Shown: in pieces, positions 47,768-55,601 of the stretch
Numbering within the stretch: position 1 is the first letter of the stretch
Layout of the letters: every line of letters starts with the position of its first letter
NCBI GenBank assembly: GCA_963790435.1
Contig: CAWBOI010000006.1
Location: 186,001-250,000 of the forward strand
Source of the DNA: Ilyomonas sp963790435
Lineage (GTDB): Bacteria; Bacteroidota; Bacteroidia; Chitinophagales; Chitinophagaceae
Direction of reading: 5' to 3'
Length of the DNA: 64,000 bases
The notes under the pieces: generated by a model
Databases searched by the model: none
What the model was told of the DNA's origin: nothing
The model's input: the letters and a program-made list of their open reading frames with translations, nothing else
Program-made: the position numbers and the translations under genes

Positions 47768-48157
47768 ATGATAACGGAAGAGAAGAAAACAGAAAGAACA
47801 AACAGAGGCGGAAGACCCAAGAAAGCCGTGAAAAGAAGCTATGTGATAAAAGTGAAGTGTACCATCCTGGAACGGAAAGTAATCGAGCGAAGAGCCAAAG
47901 AAGTAGCCTTGACGCTTTCAGAATACCTGCGGACAAAAGGGCTGGACGGAAATATTGTCAGGCAGCCAAAGGTCTTGCCCAAAGAGTTTTTGGAGTACAA
48001 AGCCCTTCTTCATCATACTGCTGCTAACCTCAACCAAATCGCCAGAAAAAGCAATAGTACAGGCGAGATAAACAGTGCTGATAAAGAGGCTTTGCTGGCA
48101 CTTGAAGGAGCCTTGAAACAACACATTATGAACATGCAAAAAGGGCTTCAACAATGA
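47768..48157 (+). CDS. mobC: MobC-like relaxosome accessory protein
   Basis: This 129-residue basic protein has a ribbon-helix-helix-like N-terminal part (NRGGRPKKAVKRSYVIKVKC; RRAKEVALTLSEYLRTKGL) and the C-terminal MobC region (LHHTAANLNQIARKSNS). MobC binds oriT and helps the relaxase nick DNA. The gene is intact and overlaps the relaxase start by 4 bp (ATGA), the usual coupling. It is preceded by the candidate oriT. Confidence 0.9.
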   Translation: MITEEKKTERTNRGGRPKKAVKRSYVIKVKCTILERKVIERRAKEVALTLSEYLRTKGLDGNIVRQPKVLPKEFLEYKALLHHTAANLNQIARKSNSTGEINSADKEALLALEGALKQHIMNMQKGLQQ

Positions 48158-49134
48158 TCGGAAAAGTGATGATCGGAAAGTCGTTCCGGGGCTGCTTGTT
48201 GTATTGTCTGAATGACAAGAAGCAAGAGGAAAACGAAGAACAAAAAATGAGGAACCGAGCAGAGGTTTTACTCTTCCACAAATGCGGTGGAAATGACAAA
48301 GAATTGGTTCAGCAATTTAATGAAGTAAGAGCCTTGAACAACAAGCTTTCCAAAGCCGGTTTTGCACATCACGTTGAGCCTGGCAGAAGGAGACAAAACA
48401 GGACAGGCAAATGCTGATGGAAATGAGTGAAGGATGTGCTAAGGAAATGGGCTTTCAAAACAACCAGTGGGTAGCCGTGTTGCACCACGACACGAACCAT
48501 CCGCACCTGCACATTGTAGCCAACCGAATTGGCTTTGATGGACGCACTGTTAGCGACAGCAACAGTTACAAAAGAATCGCTCTTTTCTGCAGAAAGATGG
48601 AAAGCAACATGGACTGCAACAGGTGCTAAGTCCAAGAGCATTTCTTAAGCCAAAAAGAAAGACAACTGCCAAGACTTGATAAGAGAAAATTACAGTTGCA
48701 GAACGACATCAAAGCAATGCCTTTTTATAGCAAAGAACTTTGAACAGTTTGAAGGGCTGATGAAAGAAAAAAAGATAACTATTGAGCGGGGCAGAGGCAT
48801 TGCTTTTACGGATGAAAAGAAGATGCGAGTAAAAGGCAGTGAGCTGGGTTATTCTCTACTAACCATTGAAAGAATCTTGGCAAAGAAGCAAGGGCTTTCT
48901 ATGCAGCCTACCTATCAAACAAAACAGGTCAATGACAAGGTTGAGAAACAAAGTAACCACTCCACCAATCAACTCATAAAGACACAGCAGGTTGGGCTTA
49001 TTCCTTCCGCCGGAAAAGCAGTAACTTCTTTGCTTACCCAATTGATGAAGCCGGAACATGAAACCATCGAACCAATCGCACAAGAACTGTTGCAAGAGGC
49101 AAAGAAGAAGAAAAAGAAATTAAGACATTACTGA
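48154..49134 (+). pseudogene. Relaxase (MobA/MobB-type), several frameshifts
   Basis: Three reading frames together make up one relaxase. Frame one gives GKVMIGKSFRGCLLYCLNDK and up to HHVEPG. Frame two gives LSLAEGDKTGQ, then MEMSEGCAKEMGFQNNQWVA and the three-His metal site HHDTNHPHLHIVANRIGF. Frame three gives KQHGLQQVLSPRAFLSQKER and later FEQFEGLMKEKKITIERGRG. At least four frame changes are needed (near 48385, 48410, 48600 and 48745). The intact enzyme would nick oriT and lead DNA transfer; here it is non-functional as read. Confidence 0.88.
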
Positions 49135-49151
49135 AATAAAAGGACGAGAAT

Positions 49152-49666
49152 ATGGCAACCGACATGATAGAAACCGCCCTGGCAAGTGTGCTGGAAGAAC
49201 TGGAAGACATTAAGAAAAGAGAAGAAGAACAAACAAAGCTTCTCAAAGAAGTAATGGAGAAAATGGAAGGAATGGGAAAGCGGTTCGCCGAGCAAAAGCC
49301 GGCGCTGTCTTCAGCCGCCCAATACAGCCCCATTAGAGGCGGCAATTGCAAAAGGTATAAGCAGACTGCAACAAACGATAGAAGCGCAGCCTAAAGCGGT
49401 TATTAACGAGCGCAGAATCCTTCTCTTTCCTGAATATGGCGCTGGCGAATATTACAAGACGGTGATAGCAAGGTTATCTTTTGGTGTTATAGCCATTATC
49501 ATTGCCACATTCCTGTTTCTGCTAAGTGAACAATTTATTAAGGATTGGTACAGCGTTCACTCACAGGAAGAAGGAGCTAAATAAATACAAAGCCGCCTGG
49601 CAACAGTTGTACGAGAAAGAAAAGAAAGAAAGCGGTCAGTCAAGAATAAAAGCAAATTCAAAATAA
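49152..49666 (+). pseudogene. Coiled-coil/membrane protein of the mobilisation module, frameshifted
   Basis: The first part (from ATG 49152) is a strong coiled coil (LEELEDIKKREEEQTKLLKE). After 49310 the sense continues in another frame: AIAKGISRLQQTIEAQPKAV, a membrane segment LSFGVIAIIIATFLFLLSEQ, then a further frame change to YKAAWQQLYEKEKKESGQSR with a stop at 49664. Such genes often follow relaxases in Bacteroidota elements. Function unknown. Confidence 0.65.
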
Positions 49667-49683
49667 GTGTTCCTTCAATTTGT

Positions 49684-50650
49684 TTATGTGAAGCCGTCCG
49701 TTTGTAAATCCAGTTGACCGGCTCTCCACCTAATAAGCTTTTTATATTCTTTTTTCATTGTTGAGGGAACAAAACTAACATCGATTAATTGCTCCCATCC
49801 GGCAAACGATGTTTCAAATTTATTGAACAAATTTTTAATTACTTTTTCATCCAGATTCACTCTGTTAAACGCTGCTCATAAAATCGTTCTTTTTTTAGCT
49901 TTCTTTTTTTCCCGTTGAGCGTTAAAGCCAGTTCTTCTTTATCACTCGGATTCACCAATGCAGTTGCCACCATATCGTAAGCAGGCGCAAGAGAATAACC
50001 CAATAAAGGGTCTTTAATAAGAGAGAAATTTTTCAGATGCATGTCTGCATTTCCGGTTAAAAAAGAGAAGACAACCTGCTCATAGAAATTGATAACATCC
50101 AAAACCGGATTGGCTGAAAACTTTAAAATGGCTTTGGCAATTTGTTCATACGAACCATCATACTTGTGTTCGGTTAATCGTTCCGTTAACTGGCACATAT
50201 CTTCCATGTGAATTTTTTCCGACTTGTTACGGTCAATCCGTTTGGTGAGATAAGCTAGGCTTCCATTTTGCAACCGGATAAGAGAATGGGGAACCGTTTT
50301 TATTTTGCTCAGCGAGGCAAGATGCATGGTTACATCTTCTACTTCAGGAAGGTAAGGATATTGTTTTGTGGGAGGTTTTAAAATATAAGTTCCCCACAAG
50401 CCTACAATGGTAAATCGTTGCGGAAGGGTTGTTTGTTTGGCGGGTTCAAGATCAAGAGATAATTTAGGTTGTACACCTGTAACCGTTATGCTGCTGCGAA
50501 CCACTTGTTCCGCAAGTTCCATCATTTGCGCTTCGGTATAAGGTAACAGGGAGGATTGCGTTTGCCAAACATTTTTTTACTGCAAATCGAATGGAAATCG
50601 GCTTCGCTTTCCAAAAGCTGATAACAATACAAACACTTATTTTTTGCCAT
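49684..50650 (-). pseudogene. HipA-type kinase toxin, C-terminal subunit (HipT-like), two frameshifts
   Basis: The best frame (50525-49857) shows the HipA kinase core: TVTGVQPKLSLDLEP, YILKPPTKQYPYLPEVE, FLTGNADMHLKNFSLIK with the catalytic Asp and Asn, and LAPAYDMVATALVNP. Upstream, from ATG 50650, lies the zinc-ribbon start MAKNKCLYCYQLLESEADFH in another frame; one missing base near GGCAAACGC (about 50560) breaks it. Downstream the normal tail (AAFNRVNLDEKVIKNLFNKF; FAGWEQLIDVSFVPSTMKKE) is again out of frame. HipA kinases phosphorylate tRNA ligases. Either the toxin is dead or the sequence has indels. Confidence 0.82.
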
Positions 50651-50660
50651 GAAATTTAGT

Positions 50661-50978
50661 CTAATTAGCTTCCGTTACACTTACCGCACCAATGCAATCC
50701 CGGCAACAAGCCAGCAGTAACCCCATCCGGTCGCGTGGATTAAGCTTCCAGTTTTTTTCTGCGATGGTAAGCAGCCAGCCTTCGGGAATCAAACCATCAA
50801 AAAACGGAAACATGACCTTGCTTTGGTAGGATTCTTTTTGCAAGGGTAAGGTTAAGCTTACCGGCTCTGAACCGGCATGGATTAAATAATCTTCCGTATA
50901 AGTAAAGGAGAAACCTTCCTCATCCTGAATGAGAAACCCGGCTATATGGTTGTGCATTTTAATTTCCGCCTTTCTCAT
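50661..50978 (-). CDS. HipA N-terminal-domain protein (HipS-like)
   Basis: This 105-residue protein equals the N-terminal domain of HipA as a separate gene: SEPVSLTLPLQKESYQS and MFPFFDGLIPEGWLLTIAEK are the family signatures. In split HipBST systems the small HipS protein acts as the antitoxin while HipT is the kinase. It overlaps the hipB end by 20 bp and lies 10 bp before the kinase gene, so all three are one operon. Confidence 0.85.
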   Translation of the reverse strand: MRKAEIKMHNHIAGFLIQDEEGFSFTYTEDYLIHAGSEPVSLTLPLQKESYQSKVMFPFFDGLIPEGWLLTIAEKNWKLNPRDRMGLLLACCRDCIGAVSVTEAN

Positions 50979-51200
50979 CTAATAATTTTTTTCTGTTAAC
51001 AGGAACGGCACCCAGTTCTACGCCAAACAGTTGCAGCACCTGGTTCACTTTATCCATTCGCAATGTGGTTTTTCCTTGTTCCATCTCACGGATAAAACGC
51101 AAGCCAACACCCGCTTTTTGCGCCAGGTCGGGTTGCGTAAGATGGAGTTGTTTGCGCTTTTCCTTTATAAAGAAGATAGAGCAGAAATTTTATCATCCAT
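50959..51200 (-). pseudogene. HipB-like XRE-family repressor, frameshifted
   Basis: From ATG 51200 the frame reads MDDKISALSSL and stops. One base over, the typical Cro/C1 HTH follows without a start: FIKEKRKQLHLTQPDLAQKA, GVGLRFIREMEQGKTTLRMD, then KVNQVLQLFGVELGAVPVNR to a stop at 50959. A missing T in the TTCTTTATAAAGG stretch (about 51168) would join them. HipB normally represses the operon and can bind the toxin. Three operator palindromes lie right upstream. Confidence 0.82.
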
Positions 51201-51204
51201 TTTA

Positions 51205-51299
51205 TACCCTTTTGGGTACAAAAATAAATAATTATGATGAATTTGTACCTTAAAGGGTATAAATAATTGGAAAATAGCAACCTTATACCTATAAGGGTA
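51205..51299. promoter_or_regulatory. Three evenly spaced operator palindromes of the hip operon
   Basis: TACCCTTTTGGGTA (51205-51218), TACCTTAAAGGGTA (51246-51259) and TACCTATAAGGGTA (51286-51299) share TACCY-N4-GGGTA. Their centres are 41 and 40 bp apart, about four helical turns, so bound dimers would face the same side of the DNA. They lie directly upstream of the hipB start and also in the upstream region of cas6. Confidence 0.82.
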
Positions 51300-51480
51300 C
51301 AAAGTCATTGTGCCTACTCAAAAAGAAAGAGCAACTTATAGTTCTACATGAGTTTATGTACAAGCAGAAAAGCAAGTAATCGTAAATGTATTGCAGGAAT
51401 AAAAAAAATTTGTTAAATGAATTTTTTCCAGTTCCAAATACTAACTATATTAGCAGTTTACTTTCCTTAACTAACTATTG

Positions 51481-52266
51481 ATGCGATTCAGGCTTGCACT
51501 ACATACTTTAGAGAACAAATCGTTATTGCCATTTAATTATCAGTATCCGCTTTCGGCTGCGATTTATAAAATTATTGAACGGGCAGACAGCGCGTTTTCA
51601 ATCTTTCTGCACGATCAGGGTTATAGTACAGGAAACAAAACCTTTAAGCTGTTTACTTTTTCGGATATACAAACTCCTTTTGTAAGGCACGGCGACCGGA
51701 TGCTGCTAACAACCCGTAATGCAGAATTGGTCGTTTGCTTTTACATGCCACTGGCGGCTGAAAATTTTATTAAAGGCTTGTTTATAAACCAACAATTGGA
51801 AGTTGCGGATGCAAAAAGCAAAGTGGTGTTTTTGATAACCAGCATTGAAAACGTTGCCGATAGCTGGCAGGAAGGCGGAACGGTTTTGTTACAGCCGCTT
51901 TCGCCGATGGTGGCAGGCAGAAAAAACAATAGAGGACATTACGATTACCGTTCGCCGGAAGATGCGGATTTTGGAGATTGTTTGCTGTATAACTGGTTAG
52001 AGAAATGGGGTGCTGTGCACGATGCGAGCGAAGGCGACATGGAAGAATTACGGAAGAATATTTTTATTCAGGTGCAACTATTGAAGTACGCACCGCAGCA
52101 ACGGCTGATTACTATAAAAGCCGGAACGGCAGCAGAAACAAAAGTTCGTGGTTATACCAAGTTTCGGTTGGTGGTAAAAGCTCCAAGAGCTTTGTTAGAA
52201 CTGGCTCTGGGCGCAGGTTTAGGGTTGCACAATGCGCAGGGGTTTGGATGTGTGGGGTTTGTGTGA
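51481..52266 (+). CDS. cas6: Cas6 CRISPR RNA endoribonuclease
   Basis: Cas6 cuts the CRISPR transcript within each repeat, leaving the 8-base handle. ATG 51481 is preferred over the TTG at 51478. The 261-residue protein begins MRFRLALHTLENKSLLPFNY and has the two-ferredoxin-fold layout. The C-terminal glycine-rich loop LGAGLGLHNAQGFGCVGFV is the Cas6 signature. It opens the CRISPR-Cas operon, 60 bp before cas5. Base composition is like the adaptation genes and richer in G+C than cas5-cas3. Confidence 0.93.
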   Translation: MRFRLALHTLENKSLLPFNYQYPLSAAIYKIIERADSAFSIFLHDQGYSTGNKTFKLFTFSDIQTPFVRHGDRMLLTTRNAELVVCFYMPLAAENFIKGLFINQQLEVADAKSKVVFLITSIENVADSWQEGGTVLLQPLSPMVAGRKNNRGHYDYRSPEDADFGDCLLYNWLEKWGAVHDASEGDMEELRKNIFIQVQLLKYAPQQRLITIKAGTAAETKVRGYTKFRLVVKAPRALLELALGAGLGLHNAQGFGCVGFV

Positions 52267-52325
52267 AGAGGATTGGTGGGATGGGAGAATAATGAAAATA
52301 ATTAAACTAAATAAGGGTTCGAATT

Positions 52326-53039
52326 ATGGATGATAAAATTGATATACAGGTACTTTTTGAAAAACCAGAACCATTACAAAAAGCAAGTTTGTTTATTGAA
52401 CCGCTTGCACCTTTATCATTGGTGACCTCTATGCCTGGTGCATATTATAGAAGTCAACGTGAGCCGTCTGAATTTATGATTTATGGGATGTTGGAGAATT
52501 TGTTAGGCTGGCATTTTACAGATGCTGAAAGAAACCCAATTATCAGAAGTCTTAAAAGTTACTACAAGAAGAAGTACAAGTTAGAATTAGATTTTGCAAA
52601 AACCCCTGTAGGATATAAGCCATTACTTCAGCATCATTTGAAAATTGAACAACTGCTACTTAAGCCAATCTATTATGGTTCATATGAAGATTATTGGACA
52701 CAACATTTGAGAGATGAAGATGAACGGCATGCCAAGGGTACAAGAAATTATGATTATACTTTAGAAGAAAGTGTAAATAATATCTATGGTCTATCTAAAG
52801 AACAAAGAGATGGACAATGGAGAATATTATTTAATAAAAACAGAAGTGGCAAATTCCCAATTTATTACCAGTCTCCTACAAGGAGAGAGTTTATAAACAT
52901 AAAAGGAGATTACGGTTATATCGTTATTCTAAATAAAAGCTTGTTAGATATTATATTAAAAGCATCAGATAGTTTACAAACTCCTCTTTATTTAGGAACA
53001 AACGAAGGATGGATAAATTTAAAAATTGAAAAGCTATGA
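52326..53039 (+). CDS. cas5: Cas5 subunit of the type I Cascade complex
   Basis: This 237-residue protein fits Cas5 by position and by its start (ASLFIEPLAPLSLVTSMPGA, then AYYRSQREPSEFMIYGMLEN). That resembles the Cas5 of the Porphyromonas-type (PGING) I-B variant: N-terminal ferredoxin fold followed by a long insert and no glycine-rich C-terminal end. It would cap the 5' handle of the crRNA. It overlaps cas8 by 4 bp (ATGA). Family assignment is from context and general resemblance, not from a single motif. Confidence 0.8.
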   Translation: MDDKIDIQVLFEKPEPLQKASLFIEPLAPLSLVTSMPGAYYRSQREPSEFMIYGMLENLLGWHFTDAERNPIIRSLKSYYKKKYKLELDFAKTPVGYKPLLQHHLKIEQLLLKPIYYGSYEDYWTQHLRDEDERHAKGTRNYDYTLEESVNNIYGLSKEQRDGQWRILFNKNRSGKFPIYYQSPTRREFINIKGDYGYIVILNKSLLDIILKASDSLQTPLYLGTNEGWINLKIEKL

Positions 53040-54580
53040 ATAAATTACATCCTTTTTGCAGATACGGTCAAGCTCTTTTGTTGACTAAAGAGAATCTTAA
53101 AAGTAGTGATGAAATTACTTCTGAAATATTAGTAAGGCATTTAGAAAATGGATTAAATCATTTTAGAATTCAAGCTAGTAATGATCCCTCTACTGATGAG
53201 TATTTGAATTTTTCCTATATCCCAATGCTAACAATTGTCAATAATAATATAAAGGGAAACCCATCAAAAGGAATTTATTTAGCTCCAAATATAATCACCA
53301 GCGATATCAAAGCAAGTAATGTATGGCTTGCTGTTTATGCTTTACATAATAAAATTAAACAAACAAAGAATTTACATGCAATACAAGAAACTATTACTAT
53401 GGGACTTATGCCCATTGCGGGCGAATTAAATAATGGGAAAAAAACAAAGTCTAATGCTAAAGGATCATTACTTGAAGCTGCATGTTGTGCGATTTCTAAT
53501 ACGACTCCGGAAAAACCTTATTTAGCTTACAGAAAAAAAACAGATAAAGGGCTAACATATATTCCTACAACCATTATTCCAGATTTAGAACTTAAGCAAA
53601 TGATTGTATTTATTGAGTTTTACAATCTAATGCTGGATAGTATAATGAATCAAAAGCAATTGCTTCAAAGAAGAATTTTCCATAAAAAAAACGAGAAGAC
53701 AATATTTTCAAGACCTCCTATTTATGAAGGTAATTTCCCGTATGCTCCAAGAAACTCTGTATTTGGTGTTGTAGGATTATTAGGTGCAATTGGTAGGTGG
53801 TCAAAAGAAGCTGGTTATAGTAAAAAAGGACAAGAAGTTTTAGAAAGCTTAAAAGATAAACCGCTTTATATAATACAATACGGTAAAGCACAATCAGTAA
53901 CTATAAATCATTACATTATTGACTTAGCCAAGGAGAACAAACTTTCTGATATTGTCATTGCAATTCAAAAGAGTAAACTCATTCATCCGTTTGATGAAAA
54001 AGATCAAAAAGACAAGAAAGGAATAGAAAGCCGTCAAGAAGTATTCAATTTATTTAGCAGTCGCTTTTTTCAGTTTTTTAGTAAGTCAACATTCAAAGAT
54101 TTTATTTCAGTTAGAGCTGAGTATCAAAGTAGCTTACTTGAATTATTTAATACGTTTTTTATGAATGAAATAAAAATTAGAAAAGAAGTAGTACAATCAG
54201 TACGAATATTAGGATTGTGGTTGAATGATGTTGCCTTTAGAGTTGGTATAAAAGAAGCAAGCAACCAAAAGAAGCCAGATAAAAAATATGAGTACAAAGC
54301 CAAGTGTTTGGTTGAACTTGAAAGCGGTGTGTTTGGATCAAGAAGACCCGCTGAAATACTTAATGTAATTATCAGAGCAGGAAGACTTTCTGATGACAGT
54401 GCTCCTGCTGAATCTAATATTTTTCAAGAGGCTCTTTTAACTGGAGAAATTAGTATTGATGATGCTAAAAGTATGTTGATGGCTTATGCAAGAACACGCA
54501 ATCATCATGAACCTAAACCTAAAGTAGATGATTCTTCTTCAGTTGAGAAACAAGAAGATGATCCTGATGCTGCTGAATAA
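53036..54580 (+). CDS. cas8: Cas8-type large subunit of Cascade (Csp2-like)
   Basis: This 514-residue protein is the right length and position for the type I large subunit, which recognises the PAM and recruits Cas3. Features: ITMGLMPIAGELNNGKKTKS, a lysine/arginine-rich middle (QLLQRRIFHKKNEKTIFSRP), PYAPRNSVFGVVGLLGAIGR, and an acidic tail (VEKQEDDPDAAE). No zinc-finger cysteines. Sequence resembles the large subunit of the PGING-type I-B systems (Csp2), at moderate confidence. Codon use is AT-rich, like cas5, cas7 and cas3. Confidence 0.78.
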   Translation: MNKLHPFCRYGQALLLTKENLKSSDEITSEILVRHLENGLNHFRIQASNDPSTDEYLNFSYIPMLTIVNNNIKGNPSKGIYLAPNIITSDIKASNVWLAVYALHNKIKQTKNLHAIQETITMGLMPIAGELNNGKKTKSNAKGSLLEAACCAISNTTPEKPYLAYRKKTDKGLTYIPTTIIPDLELKQMIVFIEFYNLMLDSIMNQKQLLQRRIFHKKNEKTIFSRPPIYEGNFPYAPRNSVFGVVGLLGAIGRWSKEAGYSKKGQEVLESLKDKPLYIIQYGKAQSVTINHYIIDLAKENKLSDIVIAIQKSKLIHPFDEKDQKDKKGIESRQEVFNLFSSRFFQFFSKSTFKDFISVRAEYQSSLLELFNTFFMNEIKIRKEVVQSVRILGLWLNDVAFRVGIKEASNQKKPDKKYEYKAKCLVELESGVFGSRRPAEILNVIIRAGRLSDDSAPAESNIFQEALLTGEISIDDAKSMLMAYARTRNHHEPKPKVDDSSSVEKQEDDPDAAE

Positions 54581-54611
54581 AACACTTGTTTAATTATATA
54601 AAATTCAAAAA

Positions 54612-55601
54612 ATGGAAAACATAAAGGGAATATTAGTTACAATTCTTGCACCTATGGAGAACCATATTGCAAATGGTGGCGAAAAATTATTAGGAAACGC
54701 TTCTTCTATTAAAAGGCGCAATGATGGATGTGTGTACATCTCAGGTCAAATGCAGCGACACGTTTTATTTAGTGCCATTAACCGATTAAATAATAGTGAT
54801 TCGGATAAGAGAGACAGTTATGTATCTAATGGTGATGGTATTGGGTATGCTGTTGAAGTTGATTTACGTGCTGACATGGGTGGCTTTATGCATCCTTCAG
54901 CAGGAAGCTACTCCGGTAGAAGAACATCGCCATTAACTGTAACACCAGCCGTAGCAACTAAGCAAAGTTCAATTACAAGAGACTTATTAGTAAGATTAAA
55001 GGTTGATCCGGCGACAGATGCAAGAGACCAAGCACTTGCAACAAAAGAGCAAAGTGATTCTGATATAATGCTAATGAATTTTTTTCTTGATATTCCTAAT
55101 TTAAGTATTTCAAAGAAGTTTAGTTATGAAAAGGGATTTCATATAAAGACAGAATATGTAAAACATGTAAATGAAGCTGAAAGAATGAGAAGGGTTAAGC
55201 TCTTTTTAGAAGCAACTCGCTCGATGGTTGATTATGCAAACGAAGCTCGTAATGCCTCTACTGGCGAACCTCAAAAAGTATTAATTGTGTTTGATACTAA
55301 GATGAGCCGTAAAGCTTGTAGATACTTTGATGAATCGGAAATCAATAAAAAGCAACAAGAAAATATTATTAATGAATTGGAAGATAGAAAAGCATTTTAT
55401 GTTATCGGTGATGACACTTCTGGGAAAACAAGTGTAAATGAAGCTTACAAGATGGCTTTTGAAGAATTAAAGAAATCTAACCTTTTTGATCCTAATAATG
55501 GTGATCAAAATATAAAGTCATTTATCGACGCCTTTCCTAAATCAGCTAAACTTGATGAAACGCCAGTAGAAGAAAATTCTGAATCTGAAACAAATGAATA
55601 A
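54612..55601 (+). CDS. cas7: Cas7 backbone subunit of Cascade (Csp1/DevR-like)
   Basis: This 329-residue protein has typical Cas7 elements: an N-terminal strand (KGILVTILAPMENHIANGGE), basic residues that grip the RNA (NASSIKRRNDGCVYISGQMQ, with RHVLFSAINRL), and the core YAVEVDLRADMGGFMHPSAG. Several copies coat the crRNA spacer. The C-terminus is long and acidic (ETPVEENSESETNE). It lies 31 bp after cas8 and overlaps cas3 by 8 bp. Confidence 0.86.
   Translation: MENIKGILVTILAPMENHIANGGEKLLGNASSIKRRNDGCVYISGQMQRHVLFSAINRLNNSDSDKRDSYVSNGDGIGYAVEVDLRADMGGFMHPSAGSYSGRRTSPLTVTPAVATKQSSITRDLLVRLKVDPATDARDQALATKEQSDSDIMLMNFFLDIPNLSISKKFSYEKGFHIKTEYVKHVNEAERMRRVKLFLEATRSMVDYANEARNASTGEPQKVLIVFDTKMSRKACRYFDESEINKKQQENIINELEDRKAFYVIGDDTSGKTSVNEAYKMAFEELKKSNLFDPNNGDQNIKSFIDAFPKSAKLDETPVEENSESETNE

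Larger units (their letters stand above)
46204..49666 (+). mobile_element. Decayed mobilizable element (HTH - primase - oriT - MobC - relaxase)
   Basis: Gene order and content match Bacteroidota mobilizable elements or plasmid mobilisation modules: DNA-binding HTH protein, toprim primase, candidate origin of transfer, MobC and relaxase. Only the HTH protein and MobC are intact; primase, relaxase and the trailing protein carry several frame breaks each. No integrase was found. The ends of the element are not defined by repeats. Confidence 0.75.
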
